Assembly (NCBI GenBank): GCA_027386095.1
Contig: DAHXUN010000003.1
Location: 186,001 to 250,000, forward strand
Source of the DNA: Nitrososphaerota archaeon
Lineage (GTDB): Archaea > Thermoproteota > Nitrososphaeria > Nitrososphaerales > UBA183
Reading direction: 5' to 3'
Length of the DNA stretch: 64,000 bases
Under the pieces are notes generated by a model. The model did not search any database, was not told the DNA's origin, and worked only from the letters and a program-made list of their open reading frames with translations. Of the stretch, positions 50,646-57,900 are shown in pieces. Made by a program: the position numbers and the translations under genes. The first letter of the stretch is position 1. Each line of letters begins with the position of its first letter.

Positions 50646-51410
50646 TCAGGCAACCCCGGCCACCCCGAACTCCAGGGTCGCCTTCTCCCTCGTTGGCGAG
50701 ACAGTCGCCGTCACCCTCCCGCCGTCACGCTCAAGGAGGATGGACCTGTGGACCAGCTGCTCCACAGTCCTCCCCCCTATCCCGACGTCCCCCGCGGTGC
50801 CGAAGGTGACCCTGTTCGTCAGAAGGTAAGCCCTGGCGTTGGTATAGGCGTCCCTGGCCATCTCGCTAAGGTGGACGTCCAGGGCCCCCTGCCTGCTCGG
50901 GGCGTTGGACCTCCCAGGGAGGGCGACGGAGAAGTTGCGCGTCAGCGTGTCCACCACCACCAGCCTGCATCTGGCCGTCTCCCTCCTCCTCTGCATCCCC
51001 CTGACAGTCTCCATCTGCTCCGGGGCAGAGTCGGACCTCATGTACACGACCCTTTCGAGGACCCCTTCAGTCCCCCACCCCCTGGCACCGGCGATCTGCT
51101 CGAGCCTCTCCGGCCTGAACGCCCCCTCTGTGTCTATGTAGAGGACGCTCACCCCATCCTCGGCCGCGCAGAGGGCCGCCTGCATCGCCAGCTGCGACTT
51201 GCCGCTGTTGCTCTTGCCATAGACCTCCGTCAGGGTGCCGGCCCTGTACCCGCCAACGAGCAGGGCGTCGAGGCCTTCTGAGCCTGAGGTGTAACGGGGG
51301 AACGAAGCGACCCGCCTGGCGGCTTCCGCGACTGTCTCTGTCCCCGCCGTTTTCTCCCCCTTCCCTGGCTGTTTGGTCACCGATGTCTTTTTAACTGTGA
51401 GTCGGCCCAC
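50646..51410 (-). CDS. RadA/RecA-superfamily paralogue (RadB/aRadC-like)
   Basis: A Rad51-paralogue ATPase without the N-terminal HhH domain; likely assists RadA in recombination. Walker A is EVYGKSNSGKSQLAMQAA; the following SVLYIDTEGAFRPERLEQIA mirrors RadA. Walker B is RLVVVDTLTRNF; later blocks AYLLTNRVTFGTAGD and GGRTVEQLVHRSILLERDGGRVTATV correspond to the RadA C-terminal strands. No intein here (GKSNSGKS is intact). 254 residues from GTG 51410, though GTG 51380 is possible. It diverges from the Lsm gene across a shared AT-rich region. Confidence 0.82.
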   Translation of the reverse strand: MGRLTVKKTSVTKQPGKGEKTAGTETVAEAARRVASFPRYTSGSEGLDALLVGGYRAGTLTEVYGKSNSGKSQLAMQAALCAAEDGVSVLYIDTEGAFRPERLEQIAGARGWGTEGVLERVVYMRSDSAPEQMETVRGMQRRRETARCRLVVVDTLTRNFSVALPGRSNAPSRQGALDVHLSEMARDAYTNARAYLLTNRVTFGTAGDVGIGGRTVEQLVHRSILLERDGGRVTATVSPTREKATLEFGVAGVA

Positions 51411-51423
51411 GAGAAACCCAGCA

Positions 51424-51684
51424 GTGAATCCACAGCCGTTCCAGCCCCCTCAGCAGTCAAGGCGCCCTCTCAGCATCCTGCAGAAGTCCATGAACAAGCA
51501 GGTCTCCGTGCGCCTGAAGAACGAGATCGAATACAAGGGGAAGATGTCCAACGTCGACCCCTACATGAACGTAATACTGGTCGACGCCGAGGAGTCGGAG
51601 AACGGGAACAAGGTCGCGAACTACGGCAAGGTAGTCATCAGGGGCAACAACGTCCTCTACGTGAAGATAGAAGACCGCCTGTAG
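51424..51684 (+). CDS. lsm: Sm-like archaeal RNA-binding protein (Lsm)
   Basis: Forms heptameric rings that bind U-rich RNA. Sm1: LSILQKSMNKQVSVRLKNEIEYKGKMSNVDPYMNVILVDAEE, with the Asp-Tyr-Met-Asn-like PYMN replacing DxHMN. Sm2: GKVVIRGNNVLYVKIED. GTG 51424 is chosen as it starts ~30 nt after a TATA-like CTTTTTAACTG (51387-51397); the frame is open further upstream. 86 residues, N-terminal Pro/Gln-rich arm. Next to radB-like and rio2. Confidence 0.92.
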   Translation: MNPQPFQPPQQSRRPLSILQKSMNKQVSVRLKNEIEYKGKMSNVDPYMNVILVDAEESENGNKVANYGKVVIRGNNVLYVKIEDRL

Positions 51685-51714
51685 GCAACCCACGCGCGAC
51701 GACACGACCTCTCA

Positions 51715-52599
51715 CTACAGGGTCTGCGACCTGCCCGTGACGTAGTCGAAGCTCCTCTGCGGGTCAGCCGCGACCCCATATGCCCTCCTGAAGAAGCTGG
51801 TGACGCTCATGATGTCGTGCATCAACAGGTCGGTGCCGTTGGGGTGGGAAGCGTCGACCGCCTGGGGCCAGTCTATCAGCCAGAATGACGCGCCGTCGGT
51901 GAGTATGTTGTACTCGCTCAGGTCGGCGTTCACAAGCCCCGCCTCCAAGTAGGCAGTCCGCATCAGGCCGAGGATGACCCCCAGGGCAGCCTTCTGATCA
52001 GCGAGGCCGGGGCGTTGGGACAGCCTCACCCCTGAGACCTCCTCGAGCAGGACGGTGCTCCTGCTGTATGCCACCGCGCGGGGGAACGACGGCGAGAGGC
52101 CTTCAAGCTTCCTCAGCGCGTGATACTCACGTCTGGCTGCGTCATAGTTGGCTGTCATCCAGCTCCTGAAGGCGGCGTCCTCGCTCCCCCTCCTCTTCCT
52201 GACGCTGGTGAACGAGGTCCTCCCTATCTTGTAGAGCTTGAGGGCGTAGACAGTCCCCTCCTCGGTGAGCGCCTCGTACACGTCCGACTCCTTCCCTTTC
52301 GCTATGATCGCCCCCAGCGCGAAGATCAGGTCCTTCTTCACGTAGTCCTTGAGCGCCATCGCCTCAACCCCTTCCCTTGTCAGGGAGAACCCCCGGCCCT
52401 TTCGCATCAGTAGCCCCTTCCTCTCGAGGTCAGCAGTGGCGAACCCCACCCTCTCGGGGGGGAGGCGGCTCATGCGCGACACCCTGCCGGCGTCGGGGGT
52501 CCCGTATCCGGTGGACGCGCGCTCGACCCCAGCCAAGGTCCTCCACTCCTCGTCCTTGAGCGACTTCAGGACCCTCGCAGCCTTCTCCGTCGTCGACAT
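51715..52599 (-). CDS. rio2: Rio2 atypical serine/threonine kinase
   Basis: An atypical kinase/ATPase needed for small-subunit maturation. N-terminal winged helix (LKDEEWRTLAGVERAS, LPPERVGFATADLERKGLL), then RIO domain: nucleotide loop GAIIAKGKESDVYEAL, Lys in VYALKLYKIGRTSF, catalytic NADLSEYNIL and metal LIDWPQAVD, all intact. 294 residues is usual for archaeal Rio2. It lies convergent with the Lsm gene (30 bp apart). Confidence 0.94.
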   Translation of the reverse strand: MSTTEKAARVLKSLKDEEWRTLAGVERASTGYGTPDAGRVSRMSRLPPERVGFATADLERKGLLMRKGRGFSLTREGVEAMALKDYVKKDLIFALGAIIAKGKESDVYEALTEEGTVYALKLYKIGRTSFTSVRKRRGSEDAAFRSWMTANYDAARREYHALRKLEGLSPSFPRAVAYSRSTVLLEEVSGVRLSQRPGLADQKAALGVILGLMRTAYLEAGLVNADLSEYNILTDGASFWLIDWPQAVDASHPNGTDLLMHDIMSVTSFFRRAYGVAADPQRSFDYVTGRSQTL

Positions 52600-52688
52600 C
52601 AGTCCACCGCTCGGAACCCCGCCCTATTGACGTTGCCACCGAGCGCCGGCCGTCGTTCTTATCAGACGCCCATCGGACCCTGTCCCCC

Positions 52689-53633
52689 TTGCAGCGTATC
52701 ATCCTCGACACAGACACCGCAGGGGACGACACGATAGCCATCATGATGGCGATGAGGGCGAAGAGGGCTAGGCTCGAAGGCGTCACCATCAACTGCGGGA
52801 ACATCGACTTCGACCAGGAGGTCGAGAACGCCCTCTACACCATCGAGGTCGCGGCGGGGTCCGGGGACGTCCCCGTCTATCCGGGGGCGAGGCACCCTCT
52901 TCTCAAGGAGTGGAGGACAGTGGAGGACATCCATGGGGTCGACGGGATGGGGAACTCCATGTTCCCCCGGGCCAGGCAGAGGCCCGAGCGGAAGCACGCC
53001 GTGGACGCCATCGTCGACGCGATCAACGAAAGCCCGGGGGAGATCACGCTCGTCGAGATAGCCCCGATGACCAACGTCGCCCTAGCTCTCAGGAAGGACC
53101 CGGGGATAGCCAAGAAGGTGAAGGAGTTCTATTTCATGGGAGGGGCCAACCAGTACCTCGGCAACGTCACACCGGCGGCAGAGTTCAACATATGGGTCGA
53201 CCCAGAAGCCGCGAGTATCGTCCTGAACTCGGGGATGCCGATCACCATGGTGGGATGGGAGATAGTGATGAGGCATGGGCTCATCGGGGCCCCGGAGCTG
53301 GCGGAGATAGAGGGGATGAAGACAGCGGAGTCGGAGTTCTATCTCGCGGTGAACAGGCAGGTCCGCAAGTTCATGGGGGTCGAAAGGGGGTTCGACGGGA
53401 CCAGCTGCCCCGACAGCATCACCATGGCGATCGTCCTGAACCCTGACGTGGCGACGGACACCCGGGACCGCTTCGTGGAAGTCGACGCCGGGGACGGCGT
53501 CTCTAGGGGGGCGACCTGGGTCGACGAGCTGGGCTACCTGAAGAGGAAGCCCAACGTCAGGGTCGTCTATGAGGCCTCGCACCAGGCCTTCCGAGGCATG
53601 CTGTACGACATGCTCAGAGGCCGCCGGGTCTAG
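52689..53633 (+). CDS. Inosine-uridine preferring nucleoside hydrolase
   Basis: Hydrolyses ribonucleosides to base and ribose. The family N-terminal aspartate cluster is DTDTAGDDTIA (residues ~7-17; usual DTDPGxDD, so Pro is replaced), with calcium-ligand Asp residues retained. Later GNIDFDQEVENALYTIEVA, VYPGARHPLL, TLVEIAPMTNVALALRKDP, FYFMGGANQYLGNVTPAAEFNIWVDPEAA and a C-terminal Asp-His type block. 314 residues from TTG 52689. Convergent with the ribokinase gene (2 bp between stops), whose product would phosphorylate the released ribose. Confidence 0.92.
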   Translation: MQRIILDTDTAGDDTIAIMMAMRAKRARLEGVTINCGNIDFDQEVENALYTIEVAAGSGDVPVYPGARHPLLKEWRTVEDIHGVDGMGNSMFPRARQRPERKHAVDAIVDAINESPGEITLVEIAPMTNVALALRKDPGIAKKVKEFYFMGGANQYLGNVTPAAEFNIWVDPEAASIVLNSGMPITMVGWEIVMRHGLIGAPELAEIEGMKTAESEFYLAVNRQVRKFMGVERGFDGTSCPDSITMAIVLNPDVATDTRDRFVEVDAGDGVSRGATWVDELGYLKRKPNVRVVYEASHQAFRGMLYDMLRGRRV

Positions 53634-53635
53634 GG

Positions 53636-54541
53636 CTATTCTAGGAGGTCTGAGCGCAAGAACCCGTCGACCTCCCTACGTCTGGGGATGGCCGCTACCG
53701 CCTCGTCTTTGGTGGCGCAGAGCGCCCCCGCGTAGTTTGCGAACCTCACCGCCTGCCTCAGCGGCTCGCCTTCGCTGAGGGCCACCGCCAGCGCGGCATT
53801 GAAAGCGTCCCCGCACCCCGTGGAGTCGACCGCCTTCACCGAGGGAGCGGGGACAGAGTAGGAGTCTCCCTGGGTCATCACCCTGGCGCCCCGGCTGCCG
53901 AGGGTGACGACGACCGCGCTGGCCCCCTTGGCGAGGAGCGCCCTCGCCCCTTGCTCGAAATCGGCGCCCCCGGTGAGAGCCCGGAACTCCTCCTCGTTCG
54001 GCGTGACTATGTCCACCCCCGTGAGGTCGGTCACCCCTCCCCCGGGAGGGGCCGGGTTGAGGATGACTGTGAGCCCGTGTTCCTTTGCGCTCCGCCTGGC
54101 CGCCGCCACAGTCTCCGGGGGGACCTCAAGCTGCATGAGCATGGTCCCAGAACGGGCTATTGTCTCGGCCGCCCTGTCGATGTCGGGCGGTCCCAGGTCC
54201 CAGCTGGCCCCCGGGACGATGGCTATGGAGTTGGCCCCCTCGCAGTCGACTATCACGAAGCCTAGGCCCGTATGCCTGGGGCTCCGCTTCACCTGGCCTG
54301 TGTCCACCCCCTCCCGCAGCCACATCGCCAGGGCCTGGTCCCCGTCTTCGTCCGAGCCGACGCAGGAGACTATGCTCGCCTTCCCTCCGAGCCTCCCGAC
54401 AGCCACCGCTTGGTTAGAACCCTTCCCCCCGGGGACCCGCCTGTACATCGAGCCGACCACCGTCTCCCCTGTCCTTGGGAGGCGGTCGACCCGCATCATC
54501 ACAGCGGTGAGATAGCTCCCTACGACTACTACCGGCTTCAC
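53636..54541 (-). CDS. rbsK: Ribokinase-family sugar kinase
   Basis: Phosphorylates ribose (or deoxyribose) at O5. PfkB signature 1 is VPGGKGSNQAVAVGRLGGKASIVSCVGSDEDGD (about 34-66), the anion-hole/catalytic motif is STGCGDAFNAALAVAL, and TPNEEEFRALTGG follows NP-A-P pattern. 301 residues. The ATG overlaps the deoC stop by four bases (ATGA), so it is in an operon with deoC. It should feed ribose-5-P into the non-oxidative branch at 3-6 kb. Confidence 0.9.
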   Translation of the reverse strand: MKPVVVVGSYLTAVMMRVDRLPRTGETVVGSMYRRVPGGKGSNQAVAVGRLGGKASIVSCVGSDEDGDQALAMWLREGVDTGQVKRSPRHTGLGFVIVDCEGANSIAIVPGASWDLGPPDIDRAAETIARSGTMLMQLEVPPETVAAARRSAKEHGLTVILNPAPPGGGVTDLTGVDIVTPNEEEFRALTGGADFEQGARALLAKGASAVVVTLGSRGARVMTQGDSYSVPAPSVKAVDSTGCGDAFNAALAVALSEGEPLRQAVRFANYAGALCATKDEAVAAIPRRREVDGFLRSDLLE

Positions 54542-55224
54542 CGGCCGAGCCGCTCCCTCAGCTCGTCGATTATCGCCACCCCCGCCCGCGTCCCCAGGTA
54601 GTCGGCCCCGGCGTCAACCAGGCTGAGCGCGTTATCGAGGTCTCTGATCCCGCCGGATGCCTTCACGTGCACCTTCGGGCCGACCGATTCTCTGAGGAGC
54701 CTGATGTCCTCCACGGTCGCAGGTCCCCCCCTCCCCCACCCGCTCGAGTTCTTCACCCCTGCCACACCTGCCTGCTCGCTCAGCTTCGCCGCCCTGACCT
54801 TCTCCCCCCTGTCGAGTACCGCGAACTCTAGCATCACCCTCACCGGCCTCCCCCCGGCCTCGCGCACCATTGCCGCGACCTCTGCCTTGAATTCCTCGTC
54901 CATCCCTGACCTGAGGAAGCCGATGTTGGGCATCACGTCGAACATGTCCGCGCCCAGGGCAGCCGTCTCTCTGATCTCCGCCAGCTTCGCGGTGGATGTC
55001 ACCCCTCCCATCGGGAATCCCACCCCCGCGGAGACATTCACCTCGTCCCCGACCAGCTCCTTGGCCTGCTTCACCCAGCATCCCTGGACCACCACCGCGC
55101 CGAACCGGTACTCCCTCGCGGTGGAGCAGAACGTCTTCAGGTCAGATAGCGTGGCCTCGGGGGCCACCAGCGTATCGTGTATCTTCTTCGCGAAAGCTTC
55201 CGGGTCCGGGAGTCCCTGGCCCAT
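54538..55224 (-). CDS. deoC: Deoxyribose-phosphate aldolase
   Basis: Cleaves 2-deoxyribose-5-phosphate to acetaldehyde and glyceraldehyde-3-phosphate. TIM barrel: FGAVVVQGCWVKQAKELV, VSAGVGFPMGGVTSTAKLAEI, DMFDVMPNIGFLRSG, and the Schiff-base Lys in AGVKNSSGWGRGG (usual VKTSTGF). A second Lys is in HVKASGGIRD. 228 residues. Overlaps rbsK by four bases and follows the AIR-synthase-like gene by 42 bp, so all three may be one transcript. Confidence 0.92.
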   Translation of the reverse strand: MGQGLPDPEAFAKKIHDTLVAPEATLSDLKTFCSTAREYRFGAVVVQGCWVKQAKELVGDEVNVSAGVGFPMGGVTSTAKLAEIRETAALGADMFDVMPNIGFLRSGMDEEFKAEVAAMVREAGGRPVRVMLEFAVLDRGEKVRAAKLSEQAGVAGVKNSSGWGRGGPATVEDIRLLRESVGPKVHVKASGGIRDLDNALSLVDAGADYLGTRAGVAIIDELRERLGR

Positions 55225-55266
55225 GGCCGCTCCCTCCGCTTGGCATCGTAATTGAGCTTTCGCGAC

Positions 55267-56310
55267 TCAGCTGAGCCCCTTGGCCGCGGCCCTGTCGTAG
55301 GCGGTCCAGTAGGCGTCCGGGATATCTTTGAACCGCTGCGCCCGCCCGCCCCCCCTGCTGACCCAGAGCCCCTCCCCGGACGAGACCCGGCCGATCGCCG
55401 TCACGCGCCCCCCAGACCTGGACAGGGACTCCTCGAGCCTCTTGACCCCCCCAGGCCTGCAGGTGATCAGGAGCGCCCCCTCCCCCATGGTGCGTAGCGG
55501 GTCGACTCCGAAGGCGGCGCAGACGTCGGCTACCTCCCGCTGGACAGGAATCCTGTCGGCATCCACCGCGAACGCCTTTCCGGACGCCGCTGACATCTCG
55601 TCCAACGCCCCCAGCACCCCGCCCTCGGTTGCGTCGTGCATCGAGGTGACGGCAGTCCTCAGGCCTGCCCTCCGGGCTGCCCTGGCGTCGGCGACCGTGG
55701 AACACGACCCGAGCAGAGAGCGGGCCACCCTGGACGCCTTCCCTCCTGCCGACCTCTCCGTGAACTCTGGGAAAGACACCGCCAACGACGCCGCAGCCTC
55801 TATGGCGGCGTGCTTCGTCATCAGGATGACGTCCCCGGCCCTCGCCATCGAGGGCGTGACGTATCCGTCGCCGGGGGCGACCCCGAACATCACCCCTCCC
55901 CCGATCACCGTGTACCCGCCCCCCGGGTAACTCCCGCTGTGCCCCCCCGCTATCGTTATCCCGAGCTCCGCGCATTCGTCACCGAGGGCTCCGATGAACG
56001 TCTCCCTGTCGCCTGCCCTCATATCAGGCGGAAAGTTGTAGGTGAAGACGGCGAACTCAGGGTCTATCCCTGCGGTCGTGAAGTCAGACGCTATGAGGTG
56101 TACGCTCATCCAAGCAGAGCGCCGCATCCCCACCGCAGGCATGGCTGAGACCGGGTCTGCGGTGACTATCATCACCTTCCCCTCCCCAAGCCGCAGGACG
56201 CCGTTGTCGAGTCCGCGCCCCGGTCCTTGGACGAGCTCCTTCGACGGGGCCCCCAGGTGCCTGTAGACCGCCTTCATCGAGCCAGGCGAAAGCTTCCCGG
56301 CGGCGCTCAA
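55267..56310 (-). CDS. AIR synthase-related protein (HypE/ThiL superfamily)
   Basis: 347 residues of the PurM/HypE/ThiL/SelD ATP-binding superfamily. GLDNGVLRLGEGKVMIVTADPVSAMP is the N-terminal metal/ATP strand-loop; then WMSVHLIASDFTTAGIDPEFAVFTYNFP, GGHSGSYPGG, AGDVILMTKHAAIEAAASLA, and C-terminal TSMHDATEGGVLGALDEMS. The C-terminal TGATEGG-type signature is conserved as DATEGG. It resembles HypE more than ThiL by eye, but the ATGA overlap with an S-component gene and the nearby ThiR-type regulator invite a thiamine-related kinase role. Substrate unknown. Confidence 0.75.
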   Translation of the reverse strand: MSAAGKLSPGSMKAVYRHLGAPSKELVQGPGRGLDNGVLRLGEGKVMIVTADPVSAMPAVGMRRSAWMSVHLIASDFTTAGIDPEFAVFTYNFPPDMRAGDRETFIGALGDECAELGITIAGGHSGSYPGGGYTVIGGGVMFGVAPGDGYVTPSMARAGDVILMTKHAAIEAAASLAVSFPEFTERSAGGKASRVARSLLGSCSTVADARAARRAGLRTAVTSMHDATEGGVLGALDEMSAASGKAFAVDADRIPVQREVADVCAAFGVDPLRTMGEGALLITCRPGGVKRLEESLSRSGGRVTAIGRVSSGEGLWVSRGGGRAQRFKDIPDAYWTAYDRAAAKGLS

Positions 56311-56912
56311 TGCTCGGCCGCTCCGTGGTACTGCAAGAATCCAAGCCTGCGGAAGGCGGGAGCGGCCGCCCTGATTATCGCCAAGGCGGCAGGTATGTAC
56401 ACCAGGTCCACCATCGTCGCGAAGTCGAACGAGGCGAGTCCGAGAGGCGACTGCCCCGCAGGGACGCTGTATGAAAAGAGGCCATAGGCGTAGAAGAACC
56501 AGTCGGAGAAGAAGAATGCCAGCGTCTCAAAGATTGTTGCGCCTACCATCGCCGCGACCAGCGTCTTCGTCCCGCGGTTCCTGGCCCATGCTATGATGAG
56601 GACCTCGGGGACACGGGCCCAGACCATCCCGAAGGGATAGATCGGCGACCCCCCTCCCTTGAATGCGACGTTGTACGCCTCTCCTATGAACCCGCCTATC
56701 CCGGTGGCAGCTGCCGCAGTCGGCACGTCTATCAGCACAGCCAGAACCATTATGATCGCAGGGGACCAGGTGATCTCGTAGACAGGGGGCGGCAGCGGGA
56801 TAGAGAACACAACGCTCGCGGTTATCAGGGCCGAGAACACTATCACCACAGACAGCTTGACGCTCGCCCTGGCTCCGGTCCCCCCTGTGTGCGACACGCC
56901 CGCCTCTCCCAC
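56307..56912 (-). CDS. Predicted ECF-transporter S component (vitamin uptake)
   Basis: 201 residues, six membrane spans. The first spans (KLSVVIVFSALITASVVFSIPLPPP; WSPAIIMVLAVLIDVPTAAAATGIGGFIGEAYN) and the VGAT-I-FETLAFFF segment have the layout of substrate-binding S components for thiamine, its pyrimidine/thiazole precursors or other vitamins. The GTG at 56912 lies ~25 nt from a palindromic TATA box shared with the divergent ThiR-like gene. The stop overlaps the AIR-synthase-like ATG by four bases. No ECF ATPase genes are nearby. Confidence 0.68.
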   Translation of the reverse strand: MGEAGVSHTGGTGARASVKLSVVIVFSALITASVVFSIPLPPPVYEITWSPAIIMVLAVLIDVPTAAAATGIGGFIGEAYNVAFKGGGSPIYPFGMVWARVPEVLIIAWARNRGTKTLVAAMVGATIFETLAFFFSDWFFYAYGLFSYSVPAGQSPLGLASFDFATMVDLVYIPAALAIIRAAAPAFRRLGFLQYHGAAEH

Positions 56913-56930
56913 CCTGCTCCTCTCTATGGT

Positions 56931-56944
56931 TAGTTTATAAACTA
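56931..56944. promoter_or_regulatory. Palindromic TATA box/operator between ECF-S and ThiR genes
   Basis: TAGTTTATAAACTA is a perfect 14-bp palindrome. Its centre is ~25 nt from the GTG of the leftward gene (56912) and ~27 nt from the GTG of the rightward one (56965), so a single element can act as TATA box in both directions with leaderless transcripts either way. As a dyad it may also be the regulator's own operator. Confidence 0.7.
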
Positions 56945-56964
56945 CTTAATAAATCGGTTATGGC

Positions 56965-57900
56965 GTGCAGCCACCTGACGAGCTGATGTCGCAGACGTTC
57001 CTCCCAGCCATGCGCCAGTTGGTCGCGGTGCGACTGCGGGCCGAGGGGCTCTCCCAGAGCAAGATCGCGCGTCTTCTCGGCACTACCCAGGCCTCGGTCA
57101 GTATGTATCTCTCGTCAGGCCCTGACAGGGCCGTCGCTGCCCTCTCCATGTTCTCAGTCTCGAGGGCAGACGCCGACGTCTATGCCGCCCGGCTTGCTTC
57201 GGCTGTCTCCCGCGGCGCGGCAGAAGGGGTCGGGACCCTCGTCTCGATCTGGACGGGGATCCTAGGGAGCGGCGCCGCCTGCGGTCCACATAGGGCGCAG
57301 TACCCTGGCCTCGCCGACTGCGACGTATGCGTCAGGGCGTACGGGGGCCAGGCCGGAGCCAAAGTCAGGGCCGTGGCAGACGTCTCCGACGCCGTCCGGC
57401 TGCTCGAGTCGTCGGACAGCTTCGTCAGGGTGATGCCGGCGGTGTCTGTCAACCTGGCCCTCGCGGCCGGGGAGGCGGCGAGCCCATCCGACGTGGTGGC
57501 CATACCTGGACGGATAGTGAAGGTCAAGGGGAGGGCGAAGGCGATGCTCCCCCCCGAGGCTGGGGCGTCCGCCCACATCGCCAGTGTCCTCCTCCTCGCC
57601 AGGGCCGTCCGCCCCGAGTTCAGGGCCTGCATCAACCTAAGGTACGACGACAAGATTGCGTCGGTGCTGAAGCGGCTTGGCCTCCGTACCCTCTCCGTCG
57701 GCGGCAATGCCAGAGCGGCGACAGAGGACGCGACGGTGGAGGCCCTCCGGAGAAGGCTGGAGGGGTCGCCAGGGAGGTTCGACGCCGTGGCGGACGAAGG
57801 CGGTGATGGGATAGAGCCCAACCTCTACCTCTTCGCCTCGGGGGCGCGGGAGGTCGCCGCGCTAGCCGTTAAGCTCGCCGAGTCCTACCCGGAGAGTTAG
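56965..57900 (+). CDS. thiR: ThiR-type regulator: HTH fused to ThiN (thiamine-phosphate synthase-like) domain
   Basis: Residues ~8-50 form a helix-turn-helix (LVAVRLRAEGLSQSKIARLLGTTQASVSMYLS), followed by a linker with a CGPHRAQYPGLADCDVC segment of several Cys that could bind metal. The C-terminal ~170 residues (LLESSDSFVRVMPAVSVNLALAAGEAASPSDVVAIPGRIVKVKGRAKAM, RACINLRYDDKIASVLKRLGL, VADEGGDGIEPNLYLFASGAREVAALAVKLAE) are the ThiN fold, which in archaeal ThiR senses thiamine phosphate. It should repress thiamine genes; the divergent ECF-S gene is the first candidate target. GTG 56965 has the palindromic TATA box ~27 nt upstream. Confidence 0.85.
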   Translation: MQPPDELMSQTFLPAMRQLVAVRLRAEGLSQSKIARLLGTTQASVSMYLSSGPDRAVAALSMFSVSRADADVYAARLASAVSRGAAEGVGTLVSIWTGILGSGAACGPHRAQYPGLADCDVCVRAYGGQAGAKVRAVADVSDAVRLLESSDSFVRVMPAVSVNLALAAGEAASPSDVVAIPGRIVKVKGRAKAMLPPEAGASAHIASVLLLARAVRPEFRACINLRYDDKIASVLKRLGLRTLSVGGNARAATEDATVEALRRRLEGSPGRFDAVADEGGDGIEPNLYLFASGAREVAALAVKLAESYPES

